The notes below the pieces were generated by a model. The model had not been told where the DNA came from. It did not search any database and saw only the letters and a program-made list of their open reading frames with translations. Below are positions 1 through 8,561 of a stretch of DNA of 21,777 bases, one piece after another. Numbering within the stretch: the first letter of the stretch is position 1; every line of letters starts with the position of its first letter. The DNA lies in assembly GCA_937127165.1 (NCBI GenBank), contig CAKZLR010000035.1, positions 1 through 21,777 of the forward strand. The letters are read 5' to 3'. This DNA comes from an uncultured Candidatus Peregrinibacteria bacterium. Lineage in GTDB: Bacteria; Patescibacteriota; JACMRA01. The position numbers were made by a program, and so were the translations under genes.

Positions 1-90
1 ATTATAGTAAATAAATAATTATAGTAAATAAATATTAATTATAGTAACAACTATAATTACTATAATAACAACTATAATTACTATAATTCA
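1..90. repeat. Decamer array in A/T-only DNA
   Basis: The decamer ATTATAGTAA occurs in direct orientation at 1-10, 18-27 and 38-47, and as its reverse complement TTACTATAAT at 57-66 and 78-87. The first two copies belong to a 17-bp tandem unit (1-17, 18-34). The inverted copies belong to a 21-bp tandem unit (46-66, 67-87). The array may continue beyond the left edge. It could be a protein-binding array, an unwinding element or simple-sequence drift in A/T-only DNA; I saw no DnaA-box consensus near it. Confidence 0.75.
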
Positions 91-432
91 ATTGTTAAAT
101 ATTAAATTTAAATATTAAATAAAAAAATTTAAAAATTTATTAAATTTTATTATTTTTTTATATTTTCTATTATATTTTCTATATCTATATATTTATTGAA
201 ATCTATATCTCTATATTTATTTTATTGAAAATATTAAAAACAATTAAAAACACAATATTGAAACAAAATATTAAAAACTAACTGATTATTAATTATTACT
301 ATCTGACATAACTACGAAATTTTCTTAAACAAGCTCTGTCTATATATAATGAAGTGTTATAATAAAGAAGTTAATTTAGATTTGAATGTAGATTTGGATC
401 AAGGGTAATTTTCTAAAATAAATAAAATAGTA
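91..432. other. A/T-rich intergenic region with imperfect repeats
   Basis: No gene is seen. The stretch is almost entirely A and T. Around 180-235 it holds two imperfect copies of a segment built on TCTATAT followed by TATTTATT and ATTGAAA. A TATAAT-like hexamer lies near 345-350, but no convincing -35 partner precedes it. Confidence 0.5.
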
Positions 433-462
433 TTGACTAAACTTATTTGTTAGTGTGATAAT
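433..462 (+). promoter_or_regulatory. Promoter of the solute-binding protein gene
   Basis: A TTGACT -35 box (433-438) is followed after 18 bp by an extended -10 element, TGT plus GATAAT (454-462). Transcription would start near 469, only about 8 bases before the ATG at 477. The mRNA would then be almost leaderless, which fits the lack of a Shine-Dalgarno sequence. Confidence 0.55.
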
Positions 463-476
463 AGTGGGACATAACT

Positions 477-2444
477 ATGTCCCAAAAATGGAACACTAAC
501 GAAATAAAAATTAAGTTAAACAAAATTGAATATAAAATTACAAGGTTTGTTAAAGATTGTTGGCCTATAAATTGGTCCAGATTTAAAGAACCAAAAATTG
601 TTTTCAAAGTCCTATTAAGTGCTAGTTATGCTTTCAAAGTATTTTTAGTAACTATTTTATTTGCTTTTTTGGTGTCGATTGGTTTTCTTGGGTATAGTAG
701 CTACCTAGCTTTGACAACTGAAGTTGCTGCTAGGGGTGGAGCGATTCATGAGGGTTTTGTCGGATCAGAAATAAATGTATTCAATCCAGTTTTAGAGTTA
801 AATAATTCCGTAGAAACAAGAATTTCTAGTTTACTTTTTCATCCGTTATATGAAGTTATATATCCAGATTTTCTAAACTCTAACGATGAGCCTAAAATCA
901 ATCCTATTTTACTCTCCAACCCACCTGAATGGTTGGATTATAACAACGAAAACCCGGAAAATCGTTTTAGGTTACTTAAATTTACTCTCAGAGAAGATAT
1001 TCGTTGGTCGGATGGGTCAAAAATAACTTTAGATGACATTGAGTATACTGTTGAAAGACTTAAAGAGGATAGAGGGAATATTTTGTTTAGGGATATCTTA
1101 AAAAAATTAGAATTTGAAAGATTGAGCGACAGAGAATTTTTGTTTAGAAGCCCAGTACCTGATCCTCAACTCATATATAATTTGAATTTTAGGCCAATAT
1201 CTCAAAACTATTTTTCTTTTCTCACAACACCACAACTTCTAGTTGATAATAGATCAAGAAAACCTACTATCACATCCGGTTTTTTTAGGTTTAGTGTTGG
1301 ACAAGTACAAAATCCTAACACCACCAGAAAAGAGATGGTAGACAATCCAATTAAAGACGAAAACGGAAGAAATGCTATTGTGGTTTTAGAAAAAAATCCA
1401 ATCCAAAATTATGAAAAGGAAGTTTTACTAGATAAATATATTTTAACTAGATACGATAATTTACTAGCAATACCTAATCAAAATAGTTTTTCCTTGGAAA
1501 AAGCTTCTTTGTTGAAAAATGTTGATTTTTATACTCGTTCACTAACTTCAAGTATAGCTAGCGATTTAACACCAGAAAATGTTCAAAAATCAATTAGATT
1601 AAATCAACAAGTCGTTCCGACAAACATTTATTATATTGCTTTTTTCAATACTGAATTAGGAATTCGCCAAAATTATACTGGATTTTTAGTTAACAAAAGT
1701 CTTCGCAATTATATTACTTGTTACTTACTCGAATACGAACCTCACAGTAATTTAAGACCTTTTGTAGATATAATTACTCCAGATAAGAGGATTGTTCCGC
1801 CACATTTTAATATAAGCTATTTACCAGACAACTGCAACAGTCGTGTGGAAAATCTTGATGAATTTTATTCAGTTTCTGTTGAAGAAAGAACTGGTATTAA
1901 GAGGGTATTTTTAAGTGGTAACGAAATTAGACTGATATTACTTGGGATAAACGAAAGTAATCAATTACTAACAGATCTACAGCTTTATTTTAGAGATGAA
2001 ATCGGTATTCCGGTTGAACTTATTACTGATCCAGTAGAAGTTAGTAAAAGACTTGAGAGTAGACAATACAACATCGCTTTTCTACCCATAAAAATTACCA
2101 ATAGAGATCCGATTACACTTTTTGGACAGGACTTTAAGAATTACTCGGGTCTTAATTTTAATAATAGAATAAAAAAATTTGATGTTAATAACAATCTTCT
2201 TAGATATTCTAGATCTAATTTAAAAGATACAGAATCTAAAAATACTCTGATAGATTTTTTCAAACAAGAGATGGTTGCTGTTAGTTTGTATCGTTCTAAA
2301 CAAGAGTACAATTATTCCGATAAGGTCACCATTATGAGCCAGAATATACCCGAAGTCTCAACCTTTGTTGAAGATATATATCTTAATGCTAATCACTGGT
2401 TTGTTGAGACTCGTAGAGAGTGGCGGTGGAAAACTAAGAAGTAA
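477..2444 (+). CDS. Membrane-anchored family 5 peptide-binding protein
   Basis: Predicted substrate-binding component of a peptide/oligopeptide ABC transporter (SBP_bac_5 family), held outside the membrane. It has 655 residues. A basic cytoplasmic N-terminus of about 50 residues is followed by one membrane segment (about 55-80). The mature-domain opening has the family pattern GGAIHEG (87-93) and then NPVL (103-106). The section with LREDIRWSDGSKIT (about 170-184) matches the family signature in which the ligand-binding lobe begins. There is no lipobox; the long N-terminus and uncleaved anchor replace the lipoprotein anchor usual in Gram-positive bacteria. No permease or ATPase gene lies beside it, so partners must be encoded elsewhere or the protein works alone. 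The start is the ATG at 477, placed directly behind a promoter. Family assignment is strong; the ligand is unknown. Confidence 0.88.
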   Translation: MSQKWNTNEIKIKLNKIEYKITRFVKDCWPINWSRFKEPKIVFKVLLSASYAFKVFLVTILFAFLVSIGFLGYSSYLALTTEVAARGGAIHEGFVGSEINVFNPVLELNNSVETRISSLLFHPLYEVIYPDFLNSNDEPKINPILLSNPPEWLDYNNENPENRFRLLKFTLREDIRWSDGSKITLDDIEYTVERLKEDRGNILFRDILKKLEFERLSDREFLFRSPVPDPQLIYNLNFRPISQNYFSFLTTPQLLVDNRSRKPTITSGFFRFSVGQVQNPNTTRKEMVDNPIKDENGRNAIVVLEKNPIQNYEKEVLLDKYILTRYDNLLAIPNQNSFSLEKASLLKNVDFYTRSLTSSIASDLTPENVQKSIRLNQQVVPTNIYYIAFFNTELGIRQNYTGFLVNKSLRNYITCYLLEYEPHSNLRPFVDIITPDKRIVPPHFNISYLPDNCNSRVENLDEFYSVSVEERTGIKRVFLSGNEIRLILLGINESNQLLTDLQLYFRDEIGIPVELITDPVEVSKRLESRQYNIAFLPIKITNRDPITLFGQDFKNYSGLNFNNRIKKFDVNNNLLRYSRSNLKDTESKNTLIDFFKQEMVAVSLYRSKQEYNYSDKVTIMSQNIPEVSTFVEDIYLNANHWFVETRREWRWKTKK

Positions 2445-2726
2445 AATATTTGTTAATTACCTACAATTGTAAGATCCTGTTTTTGAAAAATTAAAACAAC
2501 ACGATTTTACAACACCCAAAAATATAAAATCTTTTTTATATATTTTTTCACACAGTGCTTGTGGGGAGAGATGAGATAAGAACGTTACACTAAATTTAAA
2601 GGCTCTTTACATCAAAACAATCAAAAAATCTTAGGAATAGATTAGATAAAGTAGAAATTAATTTTTAGGATCTAACAGGATGACAAAAGCTTATATTACA
2701 ATTACTAGTGTTTGTCTGAAAACAGC
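2445..2726. other. Intergenic region without recognised gene
   Basis: A/T-rich spacer after the solute-binding protein. An A/T-only inverted repeat around 2519-2547 ends in a T run and could terminate transcription, but its stem contains no G or C, so I do not call it a terminator. The short reading frames here resemble nothing I recognise. Confidence 0.4.
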
Positions 2727-2755
2727 TTGACAAAACTCCTACTCAAAAATATACC
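2727..2755 (+). promoter_or_regulatory. Promoter of tRNA-Trp
   Basis: A perfect -35 TTGACA (2727-2732) and a TATACC -10 (2750-2755) are separated by 17 bp and lie about 30 bp before the tRNA-Trp gene. The same CTTGACAAAACTC string recurs at 9256, in front of another palindrome. Confidence 0.6.
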
Positions 2756-2792
2756 CCCTTTCTCTAAACTCTCTCTAAAAGAGAAGGGGTAT
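2751..2792. repeat. Palindrome overlapping the 5' end of tRNA-Trp
   Basis: The left arm 2751-2765 (ATACCCC, a CT bulge, TTCTCT) pairs with the right arm 2780-2792 (AGAGAA then GGGGTAT), giving a 13-bp stem. The right arm contains the first eight bases of tRNA-Trp, so in a precursor transcript the hairpin would compete with the acceptor stem. It resembles the other REP-like palindromes in this window. Confidence 0.65.
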
Positions 2793-2858
2793 AGTTAAGT
2801 GGTATAATAAAGGTCTCCAAAACCTTAGTCACAGGTTCGATTCCTGTTGCCCCTGCCA
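2785..2858 (+). tRNA. tRNA-Trp (anticodon CCA)
   Basis: Full cloverleaf. The acceptor stem is AGGGGTA/TGCCCCT (2785-2791 with 2848-2854), the D arm spans 2794-2808, and the anticodon stem AAGGT/ACCTT encloses CTCCAAA with anticodon CCA at 2817-2819. The T arm ACAGG-TTCGATT-CCTGT spans 2831-2847. The discriminator is G2855 and the CCA end is encoded (2856-2858). CCA reads UGG only, so this tRNA gives no support for UGA being read as Trp. Confidence 0.95.
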
Positions 2859-3020
2859 GTTAAAGTTAAACCTAAACAGATCCAAAAGATATCTTCAATT
2901 TAATTTTTCTTTTATTTTTAATTTATTAAAATCAAATAATAGTTTATATTTTTCGGTTTATATTCAAATATTTTGGTTTTTACCCTAGTTTATCATCAAG
3001 TAACTTTGAAACTTTAAAAA

Positions 3021-3880
3021 TTAAAATGTCCAATCATTCACCGATCGTGGGAAACAAGTAATGTTTTATGAAGCTACTGAACCGCCTTTTACTGATAAGT
3101 ATGATAAGCATTTTGAAGATGAAGTGTATGTTAGTAAAAAATTGTCTTAGCTTGTTTTTTATAGTTGGGATAAATTTGATTCCGGGTGTGGGTGTGGTTG
3201 TGACCTGCTTTTGACGATTCAGCTACAGGAGTAATCTATAAATTACTTGATGTTGATGGCTATAGAATAGAAATTGTTTGTGCTAATTGTGGAATTCATC
3301 TAGACTATGTATTTGTATTTGGGGAATAAGCTTTTACCTCCTGAAATACTAGACATTGCGTTAATTCTACTAGCTTAGATTTCATTCCTGCCCATAATTT
3401 TCAAACCATAGTAGCAGGTGGAGGTTGCTTTTAGGGGTGTAGAATATCTTTTTAGAAAGCTTAATGGAGTAATTGTAGGGTAATATAGACAATCCGTCTT
3501 ATAAACAAGTACGCTTAAGAACTACTGACCATTATGAAGTAGTCGGAGTCATATTTGAAAAACCGAAATCAATTTAGAGGAAGTTTTGAAATAGAAATAT
3601 TTTTTGAAATACATAATTTTGAACAAATTAGGGATCAAGGTCTAGGTATAGGACAACAATACGAATTAGTAATTTTTTATCAACAAAACAACGGACAAAA
3701 ATCAGTAGCCTAAAAATTGATAGATTAGTTATTTAGTATGAATTATACTGTAGCAACCAAGCTACTACCAACAAAAACTTTTTATCCGGCAGAAGTATCA
3801 TCAAATGTATTATTATCAATATTATCAAAAACTCAAAAAACTCCCTACTGTCACTTTTACAAGAAAGTATTTTAAAAACT
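3021..3880 (+). pseudogene. Decayed MsrB-MsrA methionine sulfoxide reductase fusion
   Basis: Fragments in changing frames line up in order with a fused peptide-methionine (R)- then (S)-S-oxide reductase. MsrB pieces: EATEPPFTDKYDKHF from about 3070, then after an in-frame TAG (3148-3150) YSWDKFDSGCG, then after a frameshift IEIVCANCGIHLDYVF with one CxxC zinc pair, then RHCVNSTSLDF. MsrA pieces: AGGGCF (catalytic Cys), then GVEYLFRKLNGVIVG in another frame, then TTDHYEVVGVIFEKP, then IRDQGLGIGQQYE, and KYHQMYYYQYYQ near the end. The conserved Trp after the MsrA catalytic Cys is a TAG stop (3432-3434). There are at least three in-frame stops and several frameshifts, so no active enzyme can be made. 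The beginning and end are approximate. Confidence 0.85.
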
Positions 3881-4102
3881 CATCTGACAAGTTGTTGCAT
3901 TAAAACAAATTAAGTACAAATCTAAGAATTTCGGATAGTTACAATAGTAATCAGAATTCAGATTTTGGTAAGATTTCTAGTGTGTCGTTTAGATTTCCAA
4001 CTCAAAACTTTGTTACTATAAGTAACCTTTTAACTGAATTTTATTATTGACATTTTGTCCAAGTTTGCATTTGTAATATAATATTTCCGGGTAATTGTAG
4101 TT
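3881..4102. other. Spacer between the msr remnant and pgk
   Basis: Nothing recognisable. A plus-strand TTGACA near 4047 and a TATAAT near 4077 are about 24 bp apart, too far for one promoter, and lead into the 3' end of pgk on the opposite strand. Confidence 0.35.
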
Positions 4103-5227
4103 CTACTGACTTAGATATTCTAATGTAGCTCCTCCACCAGTAGATACCCAAGAAAATTTTTCTAAATATTCTGAAGGCACAGCACTATTGATATCACCAC
4201 CACCCGTGACTATGTAACAATCGGTTTGGTGTGTTAAAAACTTAGCAATTTCGACAGTGCCATGATTGAAAGGTGGCATCTCGTAAAAACCCAGTGGACC
4301 ATTCCAAAAGACCGTCTTACAGTCCTTGAGAAAATCAGAAAAATACTCAATAGTTTTGTTACCTACATCATAGGCTAAAACTTTTCCATCTTCTGTTTGG
4401 TGATAAGCAAAATCAATGGGTAAAACAATTTTAGCTCCATAATTTTTTAACAAATCTTTAGCTCTTGGTAAAAAATCGGTTTCTATAAAAGAGTCTTTAA
4501 GATCTGGTAAACTTTCTAAATCAGGACTTTTACCTTGTTCCCAAAGTAGTTGCTTTTTACCTTCTATAAAAGTAAAACAAATCATGCCTCCAATCAAAAT
4601 ATAATCAGCTTTATCTAAAAACTTTTCTACCAAAGGAAGTTTAGTTTCAATTTTGTTACCACTAATTATCACAATGTACGGATGCTCTGGAGAAAATTTA
4701 ATTCTATTAAGATTGTCTATCTCTTGCTGGTAATTTAGCCCTAAACAATTTGGCAACATTTTTTTTAGTTCGCAATTAGTTGCCTCCCGCCGATGACTAA
4801 CCGCAAAAGCCTCGTCTACGAAAACATCCCCCAAAATGGTATATTTTGAAGCGAGTTCTGTTCTTTTTTGTTCGTCTTTAGATTGTTCTCTGGGATCGAA
4901 TCTAGTGTTTTCTAGAATGAAAACTCGACAATTAGATGTGGCTATTTGCTGTTTAGCAAGTTCCATACTTTGATATTGATCAATAAACTCAACCTCCTGC
5001 TGTAAACGTGCTTTTAACAAATTTACCATATTACTAGTGGACCACTTTGGTTCAAAACCTTCTGGCCTACCCCAATGGGTAATTAGCACCACTTTGTTGT
5101 GATTTTGTAGCAAAAGCTTGATTGTAGGTAGTGTTGCTATAACCCTGGCATCATCTTTTAAGCTGGGTAAGTTTAAATCCGCCCTCAGCAGAACTATAGA
5201 GTTTTGAATAGTTTGAATTGTTGGCAT
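4103..5227 (-). CDS. pgk: Phosphoglycerate kinase
   Basis: Transfers phosphate from 1,3-bisphosphoglycerate to ADP in lower glycolysis; cytoplasmic. The 374 residues are slightly shorter than the usual 390-415. Conserved blocks, in order: RADLN (15-19, substrate Arg), HWGRP (51-55, family HLGRP), LENTRF (105-110), FVDEAFAVSHR (136-146, family DAFGTAHR), SGNKIETK (189-196, family GGAKVSDK), FWNGPLGFYE (307-316), GGGD (342-345) and STGGG (362-366). The nucleotide-loop residues and basic substrate residues are retained, though several blocks deviate, as is common in fast-evolving small genomes. The start is the ATG at 5225-5227, 19 bp after the upstream membrane protein gene, so the two are probably co-transcribed. 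The stop is TAG. Confidence 0.95.
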   Translation of the reverse strand: MPTIQTIQNSIVLLRADLNLPSLKDDARVIATLPTIKLLLQNHNKVVLITHWGRPEGFEPKWSTSNMVNLLKARLQQEVEFIDQYQSMELAKQQIATSNCRVFILENTRFDPREQSKDEQKRTELASKYTILGDVFVDEAFAVSHRREATNCELKKMLPNCLGLNYQQEIDNLNRIKFSPEHPYIVIISGNKIETKLPLVEKFLDKADYILIGGMICFTFIEGKKQLLWEQGKSPDLESLPDLKDSFIETDFLPRAKDLLKNYGAKIVLPIDFAYHQTEDGKVLAYDVGNKTIEYFSDFLKDCKTVFWNGPLGFYEMPPFNHGTVEIAKFLTHQTDCYIVTGGGDINSAVPSEYLEKFSWVSTGGGATLEYLSQ

Positions 5228-5246
5228 AACTTCGACTTTTCAAAAA

Positions 5247-6701
5247 CTACAATTGAATTTTTTTTGATGGGTTTGTTTGCTGAATTTGATCTTGTAGTCG
5301 AGTTTGATAGCTGTCAAATCTTCTACTCTCTGTAGAGTTACTTTGGTTCCCTTCTTTTTCAAAAAACTCTGAAGGAAACCTTTGTGGTTGTTCATTAGCT
5401 AAATCTGTGGTGTTAGACATAGCTTGCAAGTTTGATTGTTGAAATTGAGATTGAGAAAAATCTTGTATCGGTGGTTGCGATTGAAAGTGGGTTTGATCTT
5501 GGTAATAGTTAGTGTTGGGTGAGGGAGTAGCAGTCCAGTCTGGTTTGCTAAATTGCATTTGTCTCTTAAATTCACTATCAAAAGTTTTGGCTTTGTAATA
5601 ATCTGGTTGATATTCTAAAATTTGTTGATTTTTAGCATACATTCCTCGTCTCGTTTGTTTGTATAAAAATTTCATCACAAAATATAAGAATACCGATACT
5701 ATTGAGCAAGAGATTGCCCAAAAAACCATATTAAACACTAGATAAACTACGGTTAGCAATATCAAATTGATGACTTGATTTAGAGCAAAAACAGGAGAAA
5801 TTAGGCCAAGTAAGGCAGCATTTAAATAAAAGCCACCACCCAAAAACAACATCAAAGAGAGTGATGCAATGATAATACCAGTAGATAAAGATCTAAAAAA
5901 AGTAGCCAATTCAAGATAAATGTCTTTTCTGATAAGAAAAGCTAGAATGATATATGTTCCAAACATTGCCAGACATACAATCAAAACTGCCAAAGTTGTA
6001 TCCTTGGCGGCTAATAAAAAATCTCTGAAAAAATTGAGCGGGCCGTTGAAAAAATTTTTGATTTTTTGTGGCATTACCAGCTCGCTTGTTGAGTATCTAT
6101 CTCTTTGCAAGGATAAAAAATTATTTTGTAATAATTGATCTAAGACTTCGTTCCATTCCGCCCCGAAAAAGCTCAAAAAACTCTGCTCACCTGATTTTAC
6201 TTCTGCTGGAATACAGATTGTTTGACTTGGGTTAAAACCACCCTGTTGTTTGATTTGTTGAACCTCTTGTTCAGAACAAACTAAAAGACTATTTTCATTT
6301 TGATTGATCAATTCTTGAATATTATTATTCATTTTCTCTTTGACTATATTCTCAATTTGGCTGGTTGGAATATACAAAACAAGATAAGAAGATTCTCCTG
6401 AAAACCATTCAGTCAAAGCGTAAACATTCCCTTCAACCAAATTTTTCCATTGATTTTCATCAAAATTTTGTAAAATAGATAAAATAAGCAAATCTACAAT
6501 TTTTATCTTTTGAGTATCTAAAGTTTCGACTCGAGCATTCTCTTTAGAGAGTTTAGACATTTCGGCATAAAAATTGGTCGTTTCAAACGCTCTAAAATAG
6601 GCACTGGGGTTAGAAATCGACCAAGCAAAGCTGTAAAAAATAATTATAAGTGGTAAAACCCATAAAACAAACGAACTGACGAGGTTATATATTATCCTCA
6701 T
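5247..6701 (-). CDS. Membrane protein with extracytoplasmic domain and Gln-rich tail
   Basis: Function not recognised. The 484 residues divide into an N-terminal membrane helix (about 7-28), an extracytoplasmic region (about 29-235), a block of three to four membrane helices (about 236-345), and a cytoplasmic tail rich in Gln, Ser, Asn and Pro (about 350-484) that looks disordered. Two cysteines (142 and 163) flank a short segment of the extracytoplasmic region and could form a disulfide. The helical block has a Gly-rich turn (GGG, 288-290). The start is the ATG at 6699-6701. It precedes pgk by 19 bp in the same direction, so pgk expression may depend on this gene's promoter. A minus-strand TTGACA lies about 50 bp upstream (6751-6756) without a clear -10. 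The layout suggests an envelope-associated scaffold or sensor, which is inference only. Confidence 0.75.
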   Translation of the reverse strand: MRIIYNLVSSFVLWVLPLIIIFYSFAWSISNPSAYFRAFETTNFYAEMSKLSKENARVETLDTQKIKIVDLLILSILQNFDENQWKNLVEGNVYALTEWFSGESSYLVLYIPTSQIENIVKEKMNNNIQELINQNENSLLVCSEQEVQQIKQQGGFNPSQTICIPAEVKSGEQSFLSFFGAEWNEVLDQLLQNNFLSLQRDRYSTSELVMPQKIKNFFNGPLNFFRDFLLAAKDTTLAVLIVCLAMFGTYIILAFLIRKDIYLELATFFRSLSTGIIIASLSLMLFLGGGFYLNAALLGLISPVFALNQVINLILLTVVYLVFNMVFWAISCSIVSVFLYFVMKFLYKQTRRGMYAKNQQILEYQPDYYKAKTFDSEFKRQMQFSKPDWTATPSPNTNYYQDQTHFQSQPPIQDFSQSQFQQSNLQAMSNTTDLANEQPQRFPSEFFEKEGNQSNSTESRRFDSYQTRLQDQIQQTNPSKKIQL

Positions 6702-7044
6702 AAAATTTTTTGTTTGAACAGAAAGGAAAAAAGAATCACAAAATGACGGTTGTCAAGTAAATACTCTTATCTGTGTACAAAATTTTATTTCTTATAAAAT
6801 TTTTCTTATAAAACCTCATAAAATTTCAATGGATGTATTAGTATTGATGCTTATTTTTTATATATAATAAATATATACTTATTTCGTCTAATAACAATGA
6901 TGAATATAGATTTTTATTTTTATATAGGCCTTATTATTTAAGTTTTTTAAAATTTGTCTTTAACTTTTTAACAAATATTTATTCAACTCTTAAAACAATT
7001 TTTGCAGTACAGATCTTTTTACTATTCTTGACTAAAAAATCGTT
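6702..7044. other. Divergent intergenic region
   Basis: A/T-rich spacer between the minus-strand membrane protein gene and the plus-strand reductase gene; it must hold promoters for both. No small gene or RNA is recognised. Confidence 0.4.
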
Positions 7045-7109
7045 CTGTTAAATCTTACTGTTTACTTAACAGTTTTTAACTTAGTGAACTTAGTGTTATA
7101 TGTTATAAT
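7045..7109 (+). promoter_or_regulatory. Promoter with inverted and tandem repeats before the reductase gene
   Basis: An extended -10 TGT-TATAAT (7101-7109) lies 17 bp after a weak -35, TTAGTG (7081-7086). Two exact tandem copies of AACTTAGTG (7078-7086, 7087-7095) cover the -35 and spacer. Just upstream, CTGTTAA (7045-7051) and TTAACAG (7066-7072) form a 7-bp inverted repeat. The arrangement resembles operator sites, possibly for amino acid control; the binding protein is unknown. Confidence 0.45.
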
Positions 7110-7136
7110 TCTATATTAAACTTTAAATTATTCCAC

Positions 7137-8189
7137 ATGTCTAAAAAAATTAAAGTATCCATTGTTGGCGCTTCCGGTTATAGTGGTGGCGAAATATTAA
7201 GAATTTTGCTTAATCACCCATATGTAGAAATTCAACAAATTACTTCTCGTAAATTTGCCAAGTTTGCAGCTAGTTTAGCTCATCCTAATCTTCGTAAAAG
7301 GTGCTCCCTAAAATTTTGCCGGGTCGAGGAGCTTAAACCCTGTGATACACTTTTTGTTTGTCTACCAAACGGGGAATCCCAAAAATATATGACACATTTC
7401 AGAAAACTAGCTCCAAAAATTATCGATCTAGGTGCTGATTATCGATTGGATAGTGCGGAAAGTTATAATTATTGGTATGGAGAGCATGCATCACCCGAAC
7501 AAATTTCAGATTTTGTTTACGGTATAGCAGAACTAAACCGATCTAAAATTAAACAGTCGAACTATGTTGCCTGTGGAGGTTGTGAGGCTACTTGTAGTAT
7601 CTTAACTCTTTACCCCTTATTCAAATACAATTTGGCTGTACCTGACCGAACTGTTTTGGATATAAAAATGGGGTCTTCTGGAACTGGTGGCCAACCAAGT
7701 TTATCAACCCACCATCCAGAAAGATCTGGTGTTTTAAGAACTTACAAACCTACAGGTCATCGCCACACAGCAGAAATTGAACAAGAACTTACAAAACATA
7801 GTTCAGAACCAGTTAAGATTCATTTAACAGCCACTTCAGTTGAAGCCGTCAGAGGGATTTTGGTTACAGCACATGTCTTCCTAAGAGAGGGTGTTAGTGA
7901 AAATGATATCTGGAAAGCTTACCATCAAGAATATACCAACGAACCTTTTGTAAGACTTATTCAAGACAAAATAGGAGTGTACAGGATGCCTGAGCCGAAA
8001 TTACTGGCCGGTACTAACTTTTGTGATATTGGTTTAGAAAAAGATAAGAATTCCAACCGGGCCGTGATTGTAGGAGCTATAGACAACCTCGGGAAAGGTA
8101 CGGCAGGTCAAGCCGTACAAGCTTTTAATATAATGTACGGTTTTGAAGAAACTGTTGGTTTAGAATTTTGTGGACTACATCCAATCTAA
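7137..8189 (+). CDS. lysY: LysY/ArgC-type acyl-phosphate reductase
   Basis: NADPH-dependent reductase turning a phosphorylated side-chain carboxylate into a semialdehyde: N-acetylglutamyl-phosphate in the ArgC route, or the LysW-bound aminoadipyl/glutamyl phosphate in the LysY route. It has 350 residues. The Rossmann nucleotide loop is GASGYSG (11-17), the catalytic Cys is C149 in ACGGCEAT, and the catalytic His region is GHRHTAE (207-213). The GGCEAT motif (GCNAT-like, where ArgC usually has PGCYPT) and the stretch HHPERSGVLRTYKPTGHRHT match the LysW-linked subfamily as I know it. The LysZ-type kinase at 18563 supports this. The start is the ATG at 7137 behind an extended -10 promoter; no Shine-Dalgarno sequence. 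Whether the product is lysine or arginine cannot be read from the sequence. No partner genes adjoin it. Confidence 0.88.
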   Translation: MSKKIKVSIVGASGYSGGEILRILLNHPYVEIQQITSRKFAKFAASLAHPNLRKRCSLKFCRVEELKPCDTLFVCLPNGESQKYMTHFRKLAPKIIDLGADYRLDSAESYNYWYGEHASPEQISDFVYGIAELNRSKIKQSNYVACGGCEATCSILTLYPLFKYNLAVPDRTVLDIKMGSSGTGGQPSLSTHHPERSGVLRTYKPTGHRHTAEIEQELTKHSSEPVKIHLTATSVEAVRGILVTAHVFLREGVSENDIWKAYHQEYTNEPFVRLIQDKIGVYRMPEPKLLAGTNFCDIGLEKDKNSNRAVIVGAIDNLGKGTAGQAVQAFNIMYGFEETVGLEFCGLHPI

Positions 8190-8561
8190 GTTTCTTGTTA
8201 ATTTTTAAAGCTTTCTGAATAAACTCTAGATTTTTTTATCTACCTATATTGAAACATAGTGGAAAATTAAGATTAAATTCCTTTAACCTAATTTCAAGTC
8301 TTAGCAAGATGTATAACTAGGTATGTGTAAGCAAAACTGTAGCTGGTGTACCTAATCAGTAGCTATTATTATTCTTGTTGAGATGATTTTACAGGTATTA
8401 AATGTGAGTATTAATTTATTTTCTGAAATCTTATTCTTTATAAACAGTCAGTTAACAAGCAGCTGAAAAATTGGGTATTAAGGTTCTTGACTTTAAAAGT
8501 AACTTATGGAAAAGCTTGAAATAGTTTTGTTAAAACAAGTTTTTTTAAATCAAAAAATCTT
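8190..8561. other. Intergenic region, possible gene remnant
   Basis: No intact gene. A short run near 8460-8500 reads AEKLGIKVLDFKSN, which looks protein-like but is followed by stops. It may be a relic of an unidentified gene. No clear terminator follows the reductase gene. Confidence 0.3.

Noticed and set aside
3061..3880. Possible stop-codon recoding in the msr region
   Set aside because: TAG, TAA and frameshifts all interrupt it, so decay explains it better than reassignment of one codon.
4047..4082. TTGACA and TATAAT on the plus strand before the pgk end
   Set aside because: Spacing of about 24 bp is too long and there is no gene downstream in that direction.
5399..5581. 60-codon minus-strand frame
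   Set aside because: Lies wholly inside the membrane protein gene in another frame, over its Gln-rich tail.
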